From Eubacteriales bacterium (GTDB taxonomy: Bacteria > Bacillota > Clostridia > Lachnospirales > Lachnospiraceae): 64,000 bases of DNA. The notes under the pieces were generated by a model. The model ran no database searches and had not been told where the DNA came from. It worked only from the letters and a program-made list of their open reading frames with translations. The position numbers were made by a program, and so were the translations under genes. The stretch spans positions 186,001 to 250,000 of the forward strand of contig JAUNHC010000001.1 in assembly GCA_030524175.1 (NCBI GenBank). The letters run 5' to 3'. Positions 37,254-44,694 of this stretch are shown here, piece by piece. How positions within the stretch are numbered: position 1 is the first letter of the stretch; each line of letters begins with the position of its first letter.

Positions 37254-38176
37254 ACTGCCAATTCCTCCAGTCTTCTGATTTCCGCTTTCTTGGCTCTTGC
37301 TTTTAAGATAAAATAGCAAAGAACAATTACAGCAATGACAACCATCATCAAAGTAGCAATGGCAGAGGCGTATCCGATTTTCCCTCTGTAGATTGCCGTA
37401 TAATAAGATAAAATTGATACCACATATGTACTCTGCGCCGGTCCGCCCTGTGTCAGAAGATAGATATTATCGTAGGAAAGCGAATTAAACGTCCACAAAA
37501 GCTGAAGTACGATGGCCATCATGGATACAGGCCTGAGCATGGGCATAGTGATATACCTGAAAACATTAAATGAGCTGGCCCCATCCATATAAGCCGGTTC
37601 ATACATATCTGTTCCGATGGACTGAAGTCCTGCCAGCAGAACTACCATCATAAAAGGATACGTTTTCCAGATACCAGCAATAATAACTGTCACCTTTGCA
37701 AGAGCCGGATCAGATAAAAACTGAATTGGTGAATCAATCAGATGAAAATTCATCAAAAACTGATTGATCACGCCAAATTGGTCGTTCAATACCCATTTCC
37801 AGCACTGCGCTGCAACTACAGTGGGAATGACCCACGGTGCCAACGCAAAAGTCCTGAAAACCGAACGTCCTTTAATATTTCGATTCAACAGCATTGCCAA
37901 AATAAGTCCCAATACATAGCTGATCATTACCACTGCCGCTGTATAGAGCAGCGTAAATCCCATAATTCCCCAAAACTCTTTATCCTGAAAGATTTTGATA
38001 AAGTTTTCAAAACCCACAAATTGCCCGCTCTTTGGTTTGGTATAATTTTTATTTGTAAAGGACAGAACCAATCCGTAAACCAGGGGAAAGCCATTGATCA
38101 GCAGAAACAAAAACGTAGCAGGAATCAGCATGTAATACCCCAATAATTCACGTTTTGCTATTAACTTTTCACTCAT
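37250..38176 (-). CDS. Carbohydrate ABC transporter permease, MalF type (system 2)
   Basis: A 308-residue permease with six membrane segments and a typical coupling loop (MYEPAYMDGASSFNVFRYIT). The ATG at 38176 gives MSEKLIAKRELLGYYMLIPA; a GTG four codons earlier is possible, and neither has a strong ribosome site. It is the second gene of the long catabolic operon, separated from the binding-protein gene by 130 bases that hold a hairpin. Confidence 0.9.
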   Translation of the reverse strand: MSEKLIAKRELLGYYMLIPATFLFLLINGFPLVYGLVLSFTNKNYTKPKSGQFVGFENFIKIFQDKEFWGIMGFTLLYTAAVVMISYVLGLILAMLLNRNIKGRSVFRTFALAPWVIPTVVAAQCWKWVLNDQFGVINQFLMNFHLIDSPIQFLSDPALAKVTVIIAGIWKTYPFMMVVLLAGLQSIGTDMYEPAYMDGASSFNVFRYITMPMLRPVSMMAIVLQLLWTFNSLSYDNIYLLTQGGPAQSTYVVSILSYYTAIYRGKIGYASAIATLMMVVIAVIVLCYFILKARAKKAEIRRLEELAV

Positions 38177-38212
38177 ATTCTGCACCACTCTACCTTAATG
38201 TATTTTACTTGC

Positions 38213-38260
38213 AATGAGAATAAGCCAGGAGTTGCTGCCTGTTCCCGGTTTATTCTCATT
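38213..38260 (-). promoter_or_regulatory. Hairpin between binding-protein and permease genes (system 2)
   Basis: AATGAGAATAA (38213-38223) pairs perfectly with TTATTCTCATT (38250-38260), with further short pairing inside. No T run follows. Its place, just after the binding-protein gene, matches the hairpins of systems 1 and 4. Confidence 0.6.
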
Positions 38261-38306
38261 TTCATTGTCACTGTTTCACATCTTCAAACGTCTGCCCCTG
38301 CGAGCA

Positions 38307-39623
38307 TTACTCAGCATCCTCAAACGCCTGATCGATCAATCCTCCAATATTTTCCTGGATTGCAGCATTATCTGTATTTCCTGTCACAACCTCCTGTAAT
38401 GCCATTCCCAGATAATTCTCTCCTTCAATCACTGACCACGCCTCATACAGGCTGGGATTTGGCCATACCGGAACAGTACCGCCGGGAACCGCATTGTCGA
38501 TACAGCTTTTTATGTATGGCTTTTCTGTATAGAAGCTGTCTTCCAGCATAGATGCAACAGCCGGAAATCCGTTAATTCCGCCGTTTGTAAACAGTGTATT
38601 CATGTTTTCAACCCACCATTTGATGAATACTTTACATTCTTCCGGATACTTCGTCTGGCTATAAGCCACCATGGGGTTGATCCACATAAGAGTACGGGCA
38701 TCTTCCCCTTCTTTACCGGAAATACACGGCATAACACGGAGCTGCTCAGCAAGAGGATCTCCTGAGTTGTGAATGGTAGTCCTTAATGCGCCATAACTCA
38801 TTGCAGCCTTTCCGGAAAGAAGCATAGTGTCAACGTCCGGGTCTGAAAAGCTTGCAGTGGAATCTGCTATGTATCCTTTATCATAGAGGGTACGTACATA
38901 ATCCAATACTTCCCCGACTTTTTCATCGCTGAAGTCAGGAGTTCCATTTTCATCAGTGATACCAACACCGTTTTCAAACATCATACTCAGGAAGACCTGG
39001 GCTCCGTCTCTATCCCCGGGAATCACAAGGGGAATCATGTCAGTCTCAGTTTTGATCCGCTCGCAAAGTTCAAGAAATTCTTCCCATGTTCCAGGCATTT
39101 CCTTTATCCCAAGTTCTTCAAATACATCTGCGCGGTAGGTTATGCAGCGCGGATCACAGATCCAGGGAATTCCGGCCTGAATGTCTCCGTACTGATGGAG
39201 TTCAATACTTCCTTCCGGGAACTGATCAATAAATCCTGTCTCCGTCCACTCATCTACAATGGAAGAAAGGTCTATGAGTTCATCCATGACTGCATACTGT
39301 GTTGACTGTGAAAAACCTCCTGTACTTATATCAGGGGCTGAACCGCTGGTAACTGCAGTCAAAAAATTCTGATAAAAATTGTCCCATGGGATCATCTGTA
39401 CAGAAACATTAATATTTTCGTGTTCTTCATTAAATTTTTCCACAAGATCAGCAACCACGTTGGCATATACATCTGATCTTCCCCACATCATGTCCCAGAA
39501 TACAAGCTCCGCTGTTTCTCCGTTCTCTGCTGCGCTTACCATCATACTGTTTCCCACGACTCCTCCTGTCAGAAGCCCTGCGCACAAAACGGCGCTCATC
39601 ACCTTTGTCAAACGTTTCTTCAT
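38307..39623 (-). CDS. Sugar ABC transporter substrate-binding protein (system 2)
   Basis: A 438-residue family 1 solute-binding protein. The basic start MKKRLTKVMSAVLCAGLLTGG and hydrophobic run form a Sec signal ending near VSAAENG; LLTGG has no cysteine after it, so it is not a typical lipoprotein. The mature part begins ELVFWDMMWGRSD. The ATG at 39623 has a perfect AGGAGG six bases upstream; the longer start is rejected. It heads the operon that runs to the split transketolase at 26887. Its ligand should feed the GH5-like glycosidase and the dehydrogenases. Confidence 0.92.
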   Translation of the reverse strand: MKKRLTKVMSAVLCAGLLTGGVVGNSMMVSAAENGETAELVFWDMMWGRSDVYANVVADLVEKFNEEHENINVSVQMIPWDNFYQNFLTAVTSGSAPDISTGGFSQSTQYAVMDELIDLSSIVDEWTETGFIDQFPEGSIELHQYGDIQAGIPWICDPRCITYRADVFEELGIKEMPGTWEEFLELCERIKTETDMIPLVIPGDRDGAQVFLSMMFENGVGITDENGTPDFSDEKVGEVLDYVRTLYDKGYIADSTASFSDPDVDTMLLSGKAAMSYGALRTTIHNSGDPLAEQLRVMPCISGKEGEDARTLMWINPMVAYSQTKYPEECKVFIKWWVENMNTLFTNGGINGFPAVASMLEDSFYTEKPYIKSCIDNAVPGGTVPVWPNPSLYEAWSVIEGENYLGMALQEVVTGNTDNAAIQENIGGLIDQAFEDAE

Positions 39624-39917
39624 TTTTGTCCTCCTTTTGCTTTTCATATTTTTTTGTAAGGTTTTGTCCTCTTCAGCACTTTTTATATTTTTCCCTTACT
39701 TGTAATTATATTATCAGTTATTTTGCTTATATTTTCCATCCGTTTAATTTAATATTTGTATGCATTTGTTAATGTAAAAGCCTTAGTCTTTTTATATTTG
39801 GGAAATTTGTGTCTATTATTTTTTTGCTATTTTTTCTTTAACATAATATTTGACTTGTAACATAAAATAAGTTACAACTAAAAATATTAAAATGACATTT
39901 TCAGAATTGTATCGGAA
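39624..39917. other. AT-rich gap upstream of the long catabolic operon
   Basis: Very AT-rich sequence that must hold the operon promoter. A TATAAT on the minus strand near 39710 is a candidate -10 but has no good -35, as expected for an activator-dependent promoter. No gene is visible. Confidence 0.4.
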
Positions 39918-40085
39918 ATGCCGCCGGAACCTTGTGAAGTGCCAGAAAAAGTTCGGGAAGATATGAAGAGTTTTATAGCTACTCTCAAAATCACAAAAGA
40001 CGAGTTGAAAAACTTAAAAATTATGGGGATTCAGGAAACAGATATTATCAATACGCTTAGAGATATCTTTGGTTTAACAGACTAA
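39918..40085 (+). CDS. Doubtful 55-residue ORF or gene remnant
   Basis: The frame from the ATG at 39918 encodes a charged 55-residue peptide starting MPPEPCEVPEKVREDMKSF and ending FGLTD, helical in character. There is no ribosome binding site before it. Another short frame (MTFSELYRKC...) starts 26 bases earlier in a different phase and stops inside it. It may be a real small protein, the 3' remnant of a lost gene, or chance. It ends 100 bases before a terminator-like structure on the same strand, which gives weak support. Confidence 0.25.
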   Translation: MPPEPCEVPEKVREDMKSFIATLKITKDELKNLKIMGIQETDIINTLRDIFGLTD

Positions 40086-40179
40086 TGGGGCTGTCTCACT
40101 ATGATAAGTCCCATTTAGACACAAATACCTACAGAATTATCTTTGACTTAACCCTACATATTTGTTAAAATAATCATCA

Positions 40180-40294
40180 GGGAATGCAGGCGTACCTGCA
40201 AAACCGGATAAAACAGGAAGAATCAGCCAGCTGTCAATCCCGTATAGATTGATAAAAAGCAGCCGGCTGATTCCCTGCATTATCCGGTTTTTTT
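40180..40294 (+). promoter_or_regulatory. Structured leader: possible attenuator with terminator hairpin
   Basis: A small perfect hairpin GCAGG-CGTA-CCTGC (40186-40199) is followed by a long hairpin. Its outer stem is AAAACCGGATAA (40200-40211) with TTATCCGGTTTT (40280-40291); its inner stem is GAATCAGCCAGCTG (40220-40233) with CAGCCGGCTGATTC (40260-40273); its tip is TCAATC with GATTGA. Seven T follow at 40288-40294. The segment AATGCAGG (40183-40190) can pair either in the small hairpin or with CCTGCATT (40274-40281) in the terminator arm, which would break the terminator. I know no riboswitch class with this form. It could also be a plain terminator of an upstream transcript. Confidence 0.5.
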
Positions 40295-40301
40295 ATATCA
40301 T

Positions 40302-40361
40302 AGGAAATCACTCCAATCTTTTCTAACCGCGAAAAGATTGTGCCTGCAGTTCCGATTTCCT
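40302..40361 (+). promoter_or_regulatory. Second leader hairpin before the GNAT gene
   Basis: AGGAAATC (40302-40309) pairs with GATTTCCT (40354-40361), and inside it CAATCTTTT (40314-40322) pairs with AAAAGATTG (40332-40340). No T run follows. The structure ends 32 bases before the GNAT start codon and may affect its translation. Confidence 0.45.
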
Positions 40362-40393
40362 TTATAAATCTGAGAAAAAGAAAGAGGTAAATT

Positions 40394-40852
40394 ATGACAC
40401 TACATTTTGAACCGGTTTGCCCGGAAAACAGAAAAGAAATAGAAGAATTAGAACTTTATCCGGAACAGTCCGGGTTTATAGAAAGTGTCCCGGAATGTCT
40501 GGCTGAAGCTGAAGAATTCAGTCAGTGGAGAACTGTCGGGATATATGACGGAGATATTCTGGTGGGCTTTTCCATGTATGGCTATTTCAACGAACCCCTT
40601 CCAGAGGGACGGCTATGGCTGGACCGACTCCTGATCGACAAGCGCCACCAGGGAAAAGGGTATGGCAAAGCTGCCGTTCTCTCACTCCTTGAAAGGCTCC
40701 AGAAGGAATATAACTGTAAAAAAGTATATTTAAGCGTATATGGAGATAATAAAACAGCTATTGCCCTGTATCAGCGAGCCGGGTTTTATTTTACCGGTGA
40801 ATATGACACAAAGGGTGAAAAAATCATGGTATATGATTACAACCTTAAATAG
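40394..40852 (+). CDS. GNAT-family N-acetyltransferase
   Basis: A 152-residue acetyltransferase that moves an acetyl group from acetyl-CoA to an amine. The acetyl-CoA loop is RHQGKGYGKAAV (motif A, R/Q-x-x-G-x-G/A), preceded by LDRLLIDK, and the C-terminal motif is NKTAIALYQRAGF. The order and length resemble polyamine acetyltransferases (BltD/PaiA/SpeG group), but the substrate is not proven. The ATG has AAAGAGG six to seven bases upstream. It is one of very few plus-strand genes here and has a long structured leader. Confidence 0.88.
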   Translation: MTLHFEPVCPENRKEIEELELYPEQSGFIESVPECLAEAEEFSQWRTVGIYDGDILVGFSMYGYFNEPLPEGRLWLDRLLIDKRHQGKGYGKAAVLSLLERLQKEYNCKKVYLSVYGDNKTAIALYQRAGFYFTGEYDTKGEKIMVYDYNLK

Positions 40853-40864
40853 GTACCCTACAAT

Positions 40865-40907
40865 TAAAAAACGGGAAAGAAAGTCATCTTACAGTCTTTC
40901 TTTCCCG
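40865..40907 (-). terminator. Terminator between convergent GNAT and CPBP genes
   Basis: Perfect 12-base stem CGGGAAAGAAAG (40872-40883) with CTTTCTTTCCCG (40896-40907). Six T follow on the minus strand, none on the plus strand, so it mainly ends the CPBP protease transcript. Confidence 0.85.
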
Positions 40908-40970
40908 CAAAGTGGGGCGTGCAGCTTGTCGGAATGAATTTTCAATCACGCTCTAAAACATTTATGCACA

Positions 40971-42026
40971 TCATTCAACAGGCTCAGCCAAAGCAGCCCC
41001 CTCTGCCCGTTCATCCATAGTGGGTATCCTGTTCTTCCGGTCCTTAAACACCTTGGCAGCTAAAAATCCCAAAAACAGGACAGAATTGACAATCAGCAAA
41101 AACAGTACATCAACCCAGCGGATTGTCTGGTTGGACAATACATCTGCAGAAAATGTTCCGCTGATGACCGGTGCCATATTGTTATTGATGTAATGGATGA
41201 TCACAACCACCCATATATTGTTGGTTTTCATATAAGCAAAAGCAAAGAATATCCCAAGTGTAACACAGGTAATGAGCTGTGATACAACACTAATGAATCC
41301 CACAGACGGTGAAGTATAGTAAAAGAAATTGATCGGCAAATGCCAGAGTCCCCAGATAATACCAAGGAGGAGCACGCCTTTTCTCAGTCCGAATCTTTTT
41401 TGCAGAATAGGCTGGAGATAAAAACGCCATCCGTATTCTTCTCCGAAAAATGCTGAAAAACTAAGAAAAAAGCTTGGTATTAATGAAGCCATTACAATCC
41501 ACGCTGCCGGACTCATAAAGATATCTGCAAAATAACTAATTTGGCCGCTTACCCCATAAGAGACAGCCGTCCTAATCAAATATAAAGCGAGATACAGCAG
41601 CGCCAAAAGAAGGGTTAATCCCCATTTGCTGCCTTTCATGCCATAAGCCTTACGCCTTGCAGTACCTTCAATAAAATATAGAATCCACAATACGATCGAC
41701 CCACCTATCATCAGCCACTGGCTTGCCATGGCCCAAAAAGCTGCCGGGGCAAGGATACTTCCCACTGCGGTGATCATCAGTGCTGCTGATACAATAATAA
41801 ATCCAACAAAAAACTTACGGGGCAATAACTGATCATCCCTTCTTGTGATCAATGCTGCCAGCATAACACCTGCCGCCGGATAATACATCTGAGCCGCCGG
41901 AAATATAGACACGTCGAATCCTTTACTATATCCAAATCCCATAAAAATCCCTAATACATACGGCAGCAAATAGGCTACTGCCAGAAAAATGATGATCTGT
42001 TTCTTTGTTCTTTCCTCTGTTCTCAT
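40971..42026 (-). CDS. CPBP-family intramembrane metalloprotease (Abi/CAAX-like)
   Basis: A 351-residue polytopic membrane protein with the CPBP motifs: EEYGWRFYL (EExxxR), LLGIIWGLWHLPINF (conserved histidine) and VVIIHYINNN (HxxxN type). Members cleave CAAX proteins in eukaryotes; in Firmicutes many process or give immunity to peptides and bacteriocins. The longest frame goes back to 42302, but the ATG at 42026 has AAGGAG six bases upstream and a terminator lies inside the longer frame. It has its own probable promoter (42127-42154) downstream of the LytTR regulator gene. Confidence 0.9.
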   Translation of the reverse strand: MRTEERTKKQIIIFLAVAYLLPYVLGIFMGFGYSKGFDVSIFPAAQMYYPAAGVMLAALITRRDDQLLPRKFFVGFIIVSAALMITAVGSILAPAAFWAMASQWLMIGGSIVLWILYFIEGTARRKAYGMKGSKWGLTLLLALLYLALYLIRTAVSYGVSGQISYFADIFMSPAAWIVMASLIPSFFLSFSAFFGEEYGWRFYLQPILQKRFGLRKGVLLLGIIWGLWHLPINFFYYTSPSVGFISVVSQLITCVTLGIFFAFAYMKTNNIWVVVIIHYINNNMAPVISGTFSADVLSNQTIRWVDVLFLLIVNSVLFLGFLAAKVFKDRKNRIPTMDERAEGAALAEPVE

Positions 42027-42126
42027 CCTCTTCTCCTTTTCTATCATATACTTCCCCGGTGCTATCCGAACTGTGATATGTTTATCTGTTCCTATGATGT
42101 TTTTCGGGGAGTCATTTCCTGCCCAT

Positions 42127-42154
42127 AATATACCATAAAAAAGGTTTCTTCCAA
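42127..42154 (-). promoter_or_regulatory. Probable promoter of the CPBP protease gene
   Basis: TTGGAA (42154-42149) and extended -10 TGGTATATT (hexamer 42132-42127) on the minus strand, spaced by 16 bases. It lies after the LytTR terminator and about 100 bases before the protease ATG. Confidence 0.5.
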
Positions 42155-42210
42155 CAATTGTATCGTCAATGGCAAATGGTATTTCGCCAATGGTAAGGGA
42201 TACTCTTCCC

Positions 42211-42253
42211 ATAACAAAACCGGAGCAGCAAACAGTTTTGTTTACGCTCCGGT
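42211..42253 (-). terminator. Terminator of the AgrC-like/LytTR operon
   Basis: ACCGGAGC.. / ..GCTCCGGT stem extended by AAACA/TGTTT, at 42219-42253, followed on the minus strand by TTTTGTT. It starts seven bases past the LytTR stop. Confidence 0.85.
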
Positions 42254-42259
42254 GTATGA

Positions 42260-42985
42260 TCACTTCAATACATTCAGCTTTGCCCGGCGGGACAGCAGGC
42301 AACGTTCTCCATTGGTTAATTCCACAGAATTTTCTTTTAAATGAATTTCATGGATATGTTCCCGGTTTACCAGATAACCACGGTGGCAGCGCCAGAAACG
42401 TTCCCCCACCTCTTCTTCAATAGCCGTCAGGCTTCCGTAAAATTCCAACATCTCATCAGTCATCCGCAGCAGGACCAAATGCTTTCGGCCAATTGCCTCA
42501 AAGTAGAGAATCCGGGACAGCGGAATATGCCGGACAGTATCTGATATCTTAAGAGTATAATATTGGGTATTCTCCTTTGATTCAGCCAAAATACGGGCTT
42601 CAGCATTTGCAAGGCAGGTTTGGATCCGTTCTGTGATAAGCTTATCATCACCTTTCACTACATAATCCATTGCCTCCAATTGGTAACGGAATGTTTCTAC
42701 AGCCAAATCGTCATGTCCCGTGATAAAAATAATAAAACCACGGGGATCAAAACTCCGGATCCTTTGAGCTAACTGGAATCCATTCATTTGTCCGGGAAAA
42801 TCAATATCCAAAAAGTAAATCCCCCTTGGACTTCCGCTGTTGATTTTGCTCAACAGCTCCTCAGGCGAAGAAAATGTATAAATTGGCCCCATATCATATG
42901 CTGATATCATGACCTGATCGGAAACCACCTGCTGTAATTGTTTTAACAACAGAATCTCATCATCGCATATGTAGATTGGTATCAT
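42260..42985 (-). CDS. LytTR-family response regulator
   Basis: A 241-residue AgrA/LytR-type regulator. The receiver domain (IYICDDEILLLKQL; phosphoacceptor Asp60 in YFLDIDFPGQMNG; lysine in YVVKGDD, a little unusual because the normal KP pair reads KG) is followed by a LytTR DNA-binding domain. The latter starts near residue 140 and shows ILYFEAIGRKH, FWRCHRGYLVN and LSRRAKLNV. GAGGAG lies seven bases before the ATG. It follows the AgrC-like sensor and is its likely partner. Such regulators bind pairs of nine-base repeats upstream of target genes. Confidence 0.92.
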   Translation of the reverse strand: MIPIYICDDEILLLKQLQQVVSDQVMISAYDMGPIYTFSSPEELLSKINSGSPRGIYFLDIDFPGQMNGFQLAQRIRSFDPRGFIIFITGHDDLAVETFRYQLEAMDYVVKGDDKLITERIQTCLANAEARILAESKENTQYYTLKISDTVRHIPLSRILYFEAIGRKHLVLLRMTDEMLEFYGSLTAIEEEVGERFWRCHRGYLVNREHIHEIHLKENSVELTNGERCLLSRRAKLNVLK

Positions 42986-43011
42986 AAGTGCGCTCCTCTT
43001 TTTTATCTTTC

Positions 43012-43695
43012 TTATAGCGGAATGCGGATTTCGTAACGGAACATGTTATCCTTAAGATTCATACCTGTAACACAGCCGGGATATTTATGGATTATTTTCC
43101 GCAGGCTCATCAGCCCTGTGCCATGATCTTTCCCCTTTGTGGTATAGTTGTCACGGCTCATCTCCACCAGATCCGGCGGGCTTGCATAGGAATTAGCCAC
43201 TGCTGCCAAAAGCTCTGTATCCGTCTGCAGTAAAACTAAGGAAATACGAGGATGTTCACTCAGTTTTGCCGCTTCAAGAGCATTGTCTAATAAAATACCT
43301 AAACTCCGCAGCAAATCCTGCTGCCGTATTCCTTCTGAAATGACCGGATACAATATTTCCACATCTATTTGGACTCCTGCTCTCTGTATCTGTGCCATCT
43401 TTGAAGTGATCAGACTACGCAGCGAAGGAATATTTATTCGGCTGACAGCCTCAAGATTTTTTATCTCATCCCCAAGCCTCTCGTCAAAATAACTGCTGGT
43501 ATTACGCATAAAGTCCTGGATTCCCCTTAAGTCGCCGTCCCTGGCCTGAATTGTCACGCCTGCCATCAGATTGGCAAAATCATGGCGGAAGGACCGCATT
43601 TCCTGCTGTAATTCTTCCAGCAGGGCCAAATGTGTCTGCTGCTGTAATATAATACCCTCCTGAGCTTTCACTCGTTCCTTTGTGGCATGATACAT
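43012..43695 (-). CDS. AgrC-like sensor kinase, C-terminal part (GHKL ATPase) after a frameshift
   Basis: Cytoplasmic half of a peptide-sensing kinase, 227 residues: a coiled linker, the H-box MRSFRHDFANLMAG, the N-box LGILLDNALEAAKL and G-box KDHGTGLMSLRKI of the GHKL ATPase. Alone it has no membrane part. The membrane half is in the other frame immediately upstream and overlaps by 28 bases. Extending this frame backward gives AFFLQFAAMYHATKERV, a smooth continuation of the upstream helix, so the two pieces look like one gene broken at a run of seven A at 43711-43717. No ribosome site is seen before the ATG used here. Confidence 0.8.
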   Translation of the reverse strand: MYHATKERVKAQEGIILQQQTHLALLEELQQEMRSFRHDFANLMAGVTIQARDGDLRGIQDFMRNTSSYFDERLGDEIKNLEAVSRINIPSLRSLITSKMAQIQRAGVQIDVEILYPVISEGIRQQDLLRSLGILLDNALEAAKLSEHPRISLVLLQTDTELLAAVANSYASPPDLVEMSRDNYTTKGKDHGTGLMSLRKIIHKYPGCVTGMNLKDNMFRYEIRIPL

Positions 43696-44366
43696 TGCTG
43701 CAAACTGCAGAAAAAAAGCGCCAGCACGATCAAGACAATGGAATATGATGCAGTAAGCATTGAAACTCTTTTTACCGGTATCAAAAGCCTGATGATGGTA
43801 TGGATATGCATCAGCAAGAGACTCACTGTCAGTGTTATCACCGCCCGTAACCGACTTGTAAATAAGACTTCGAAGTAACGGTCAAATTCCAGTTTCCGAA
43901 GCAGCAATGCGATAAGCAGAGAACAAACCATCATGATCGTATGGGGAAGGACAGATACCAGCATACCGTACAGATAAAAGTTTTCCATCTCAGGCACATA
44001 GCTTGCGAGAACCTCTTCTGCCAGAGAACCGATGGTAAAAACCACAAAATGCGCCAGCGCGGCAGCCGCAATTGTACGGATTGTGTTTTGCCGGTAAGTC
44101 CACAGCAGCAGAAAAATCAGAATCACTACATGAAGAGTATAGAGATAGATATTCCAATTGATCAAAAAGGATTCGTCTTCAAAAAATCCCTGTATCAGGA
44201 AAAAATTCGCAATAACCTGAATTCCAAAATAAATACTACAATATAAAACAGCACTTTTCTTATTTACCTTTTCCCCTAAAATACGTACACTCAGCATGTA
44301 CATACTCAAGGAATAACAGGTAGACATAAAAAGAAGAGTGCCAAACAGGTAAATAAAGTCAAACAT
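43668..44366 (-). CDS. AgrC-like sensor, N-terminal membrane part before a frameshift
   Basis: A 232-residue hydrophobic protein with six or seven membrane helices, the form of the AgrC sensor region. It ends soon after the seventh helix (VLIVLALFFCSLQQ, then a short out-of-frame tail CIMPQRNE). One more T in the coding-strand run would join it to the kinase half in a protein of about 450 residues, the normal AgrC size. So this is a natural frameshift, a switching tract, or a sequencing error. The start has a GGAG site, and a good promoter lies 70 bases upstream. Confidence 0.78.
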   Translation of the reverse strand: MFDFIYLFGTLLFMSTCYSLSMYMLSVRILGEKVNKKSAVLYCSIYFGIQVIANFFLIQGFFEDESFLINWNIYLYTLHVVILIFLLLWTYRQNTIRTIAAAALAHFVVFTIGSLAEEVLASYVPEMENFYLYGMLVSVLPHTIMMVCSLLIALLLRKLEFDRYFEVLFTSRLRAVITLTVSLLLMHIHTIIRLLIPVKRVSMLTASYSIVLIVLALFFCSLQQCIMPQRNE

Positions 44367-44436
44367 TTGTCTTCTTCTCCAGTTTCCCCAGCTGTCCCAA
44401 CTGTAGATTCCAGCTGTAACTCACATTTCAGGTATA

Positions 44437-44465
44437 ATTATAATATAGGTGGGCCTGAATCACAA
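44437..44465 (-). promoter_or_regulatory. Promoter of the AgrC-like/LytTR operon
   Basis: TTGTGA (44465-44460) and TATAAT (44442-44437) on the minus strand with 17-base spacing, about 70 bases before the sensor start. A strong sigma-A match. Confidence 0.7.
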
Positions 44466-44469
44466 TAAA

Positions 44470-44694
44470 AACATGAATCTGAAGATATACTGAAGACATC
44501 TGACATTTCTGTTCACTGGCAATATCCCGCGAGGTGTTTTCATGCATATATGCATGAAAATCCCGAGACATACAACGTGCGAAATTATGCAGTATACATA
44601 ATTTCTGTACATCGCAAAGCGTGTTACTGGTCACGGAGTGAACAGTAACCATCTGACCAGGTGGAAAACGGCAGCTTCCTACCGGCTCACCATA
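44470..44694. repeat. Stretch of palindromes upstream of the AgrC-like operon
   Basis: This gap holds a perfect 24-base palindrome TTTTCATGCATA / TATGCATGAAAA at 44537-44560. It also holds a hairpin GAAATTATG-CAGTATA-CATAATTTC at 44581-44605 and a further stem GTTACTG / CAGTAAC near 44631-44649. A 74-codon frame crosses it but has no ribosome site and its codons are just the palindromes. It may be a regulator binding region or a structured RNA between the 51-residue gene and the sensor operon. Confidence 0.6.

Noticed and set aside
44428-44652. 74-codon minus-strand frame in the palindrome-rich gap
   Set aside because: No ribosome site, and its codons are made by the palindromes and hairpins; the neighbouring 51-residue frame with a perfect ribosome site is the better gene.
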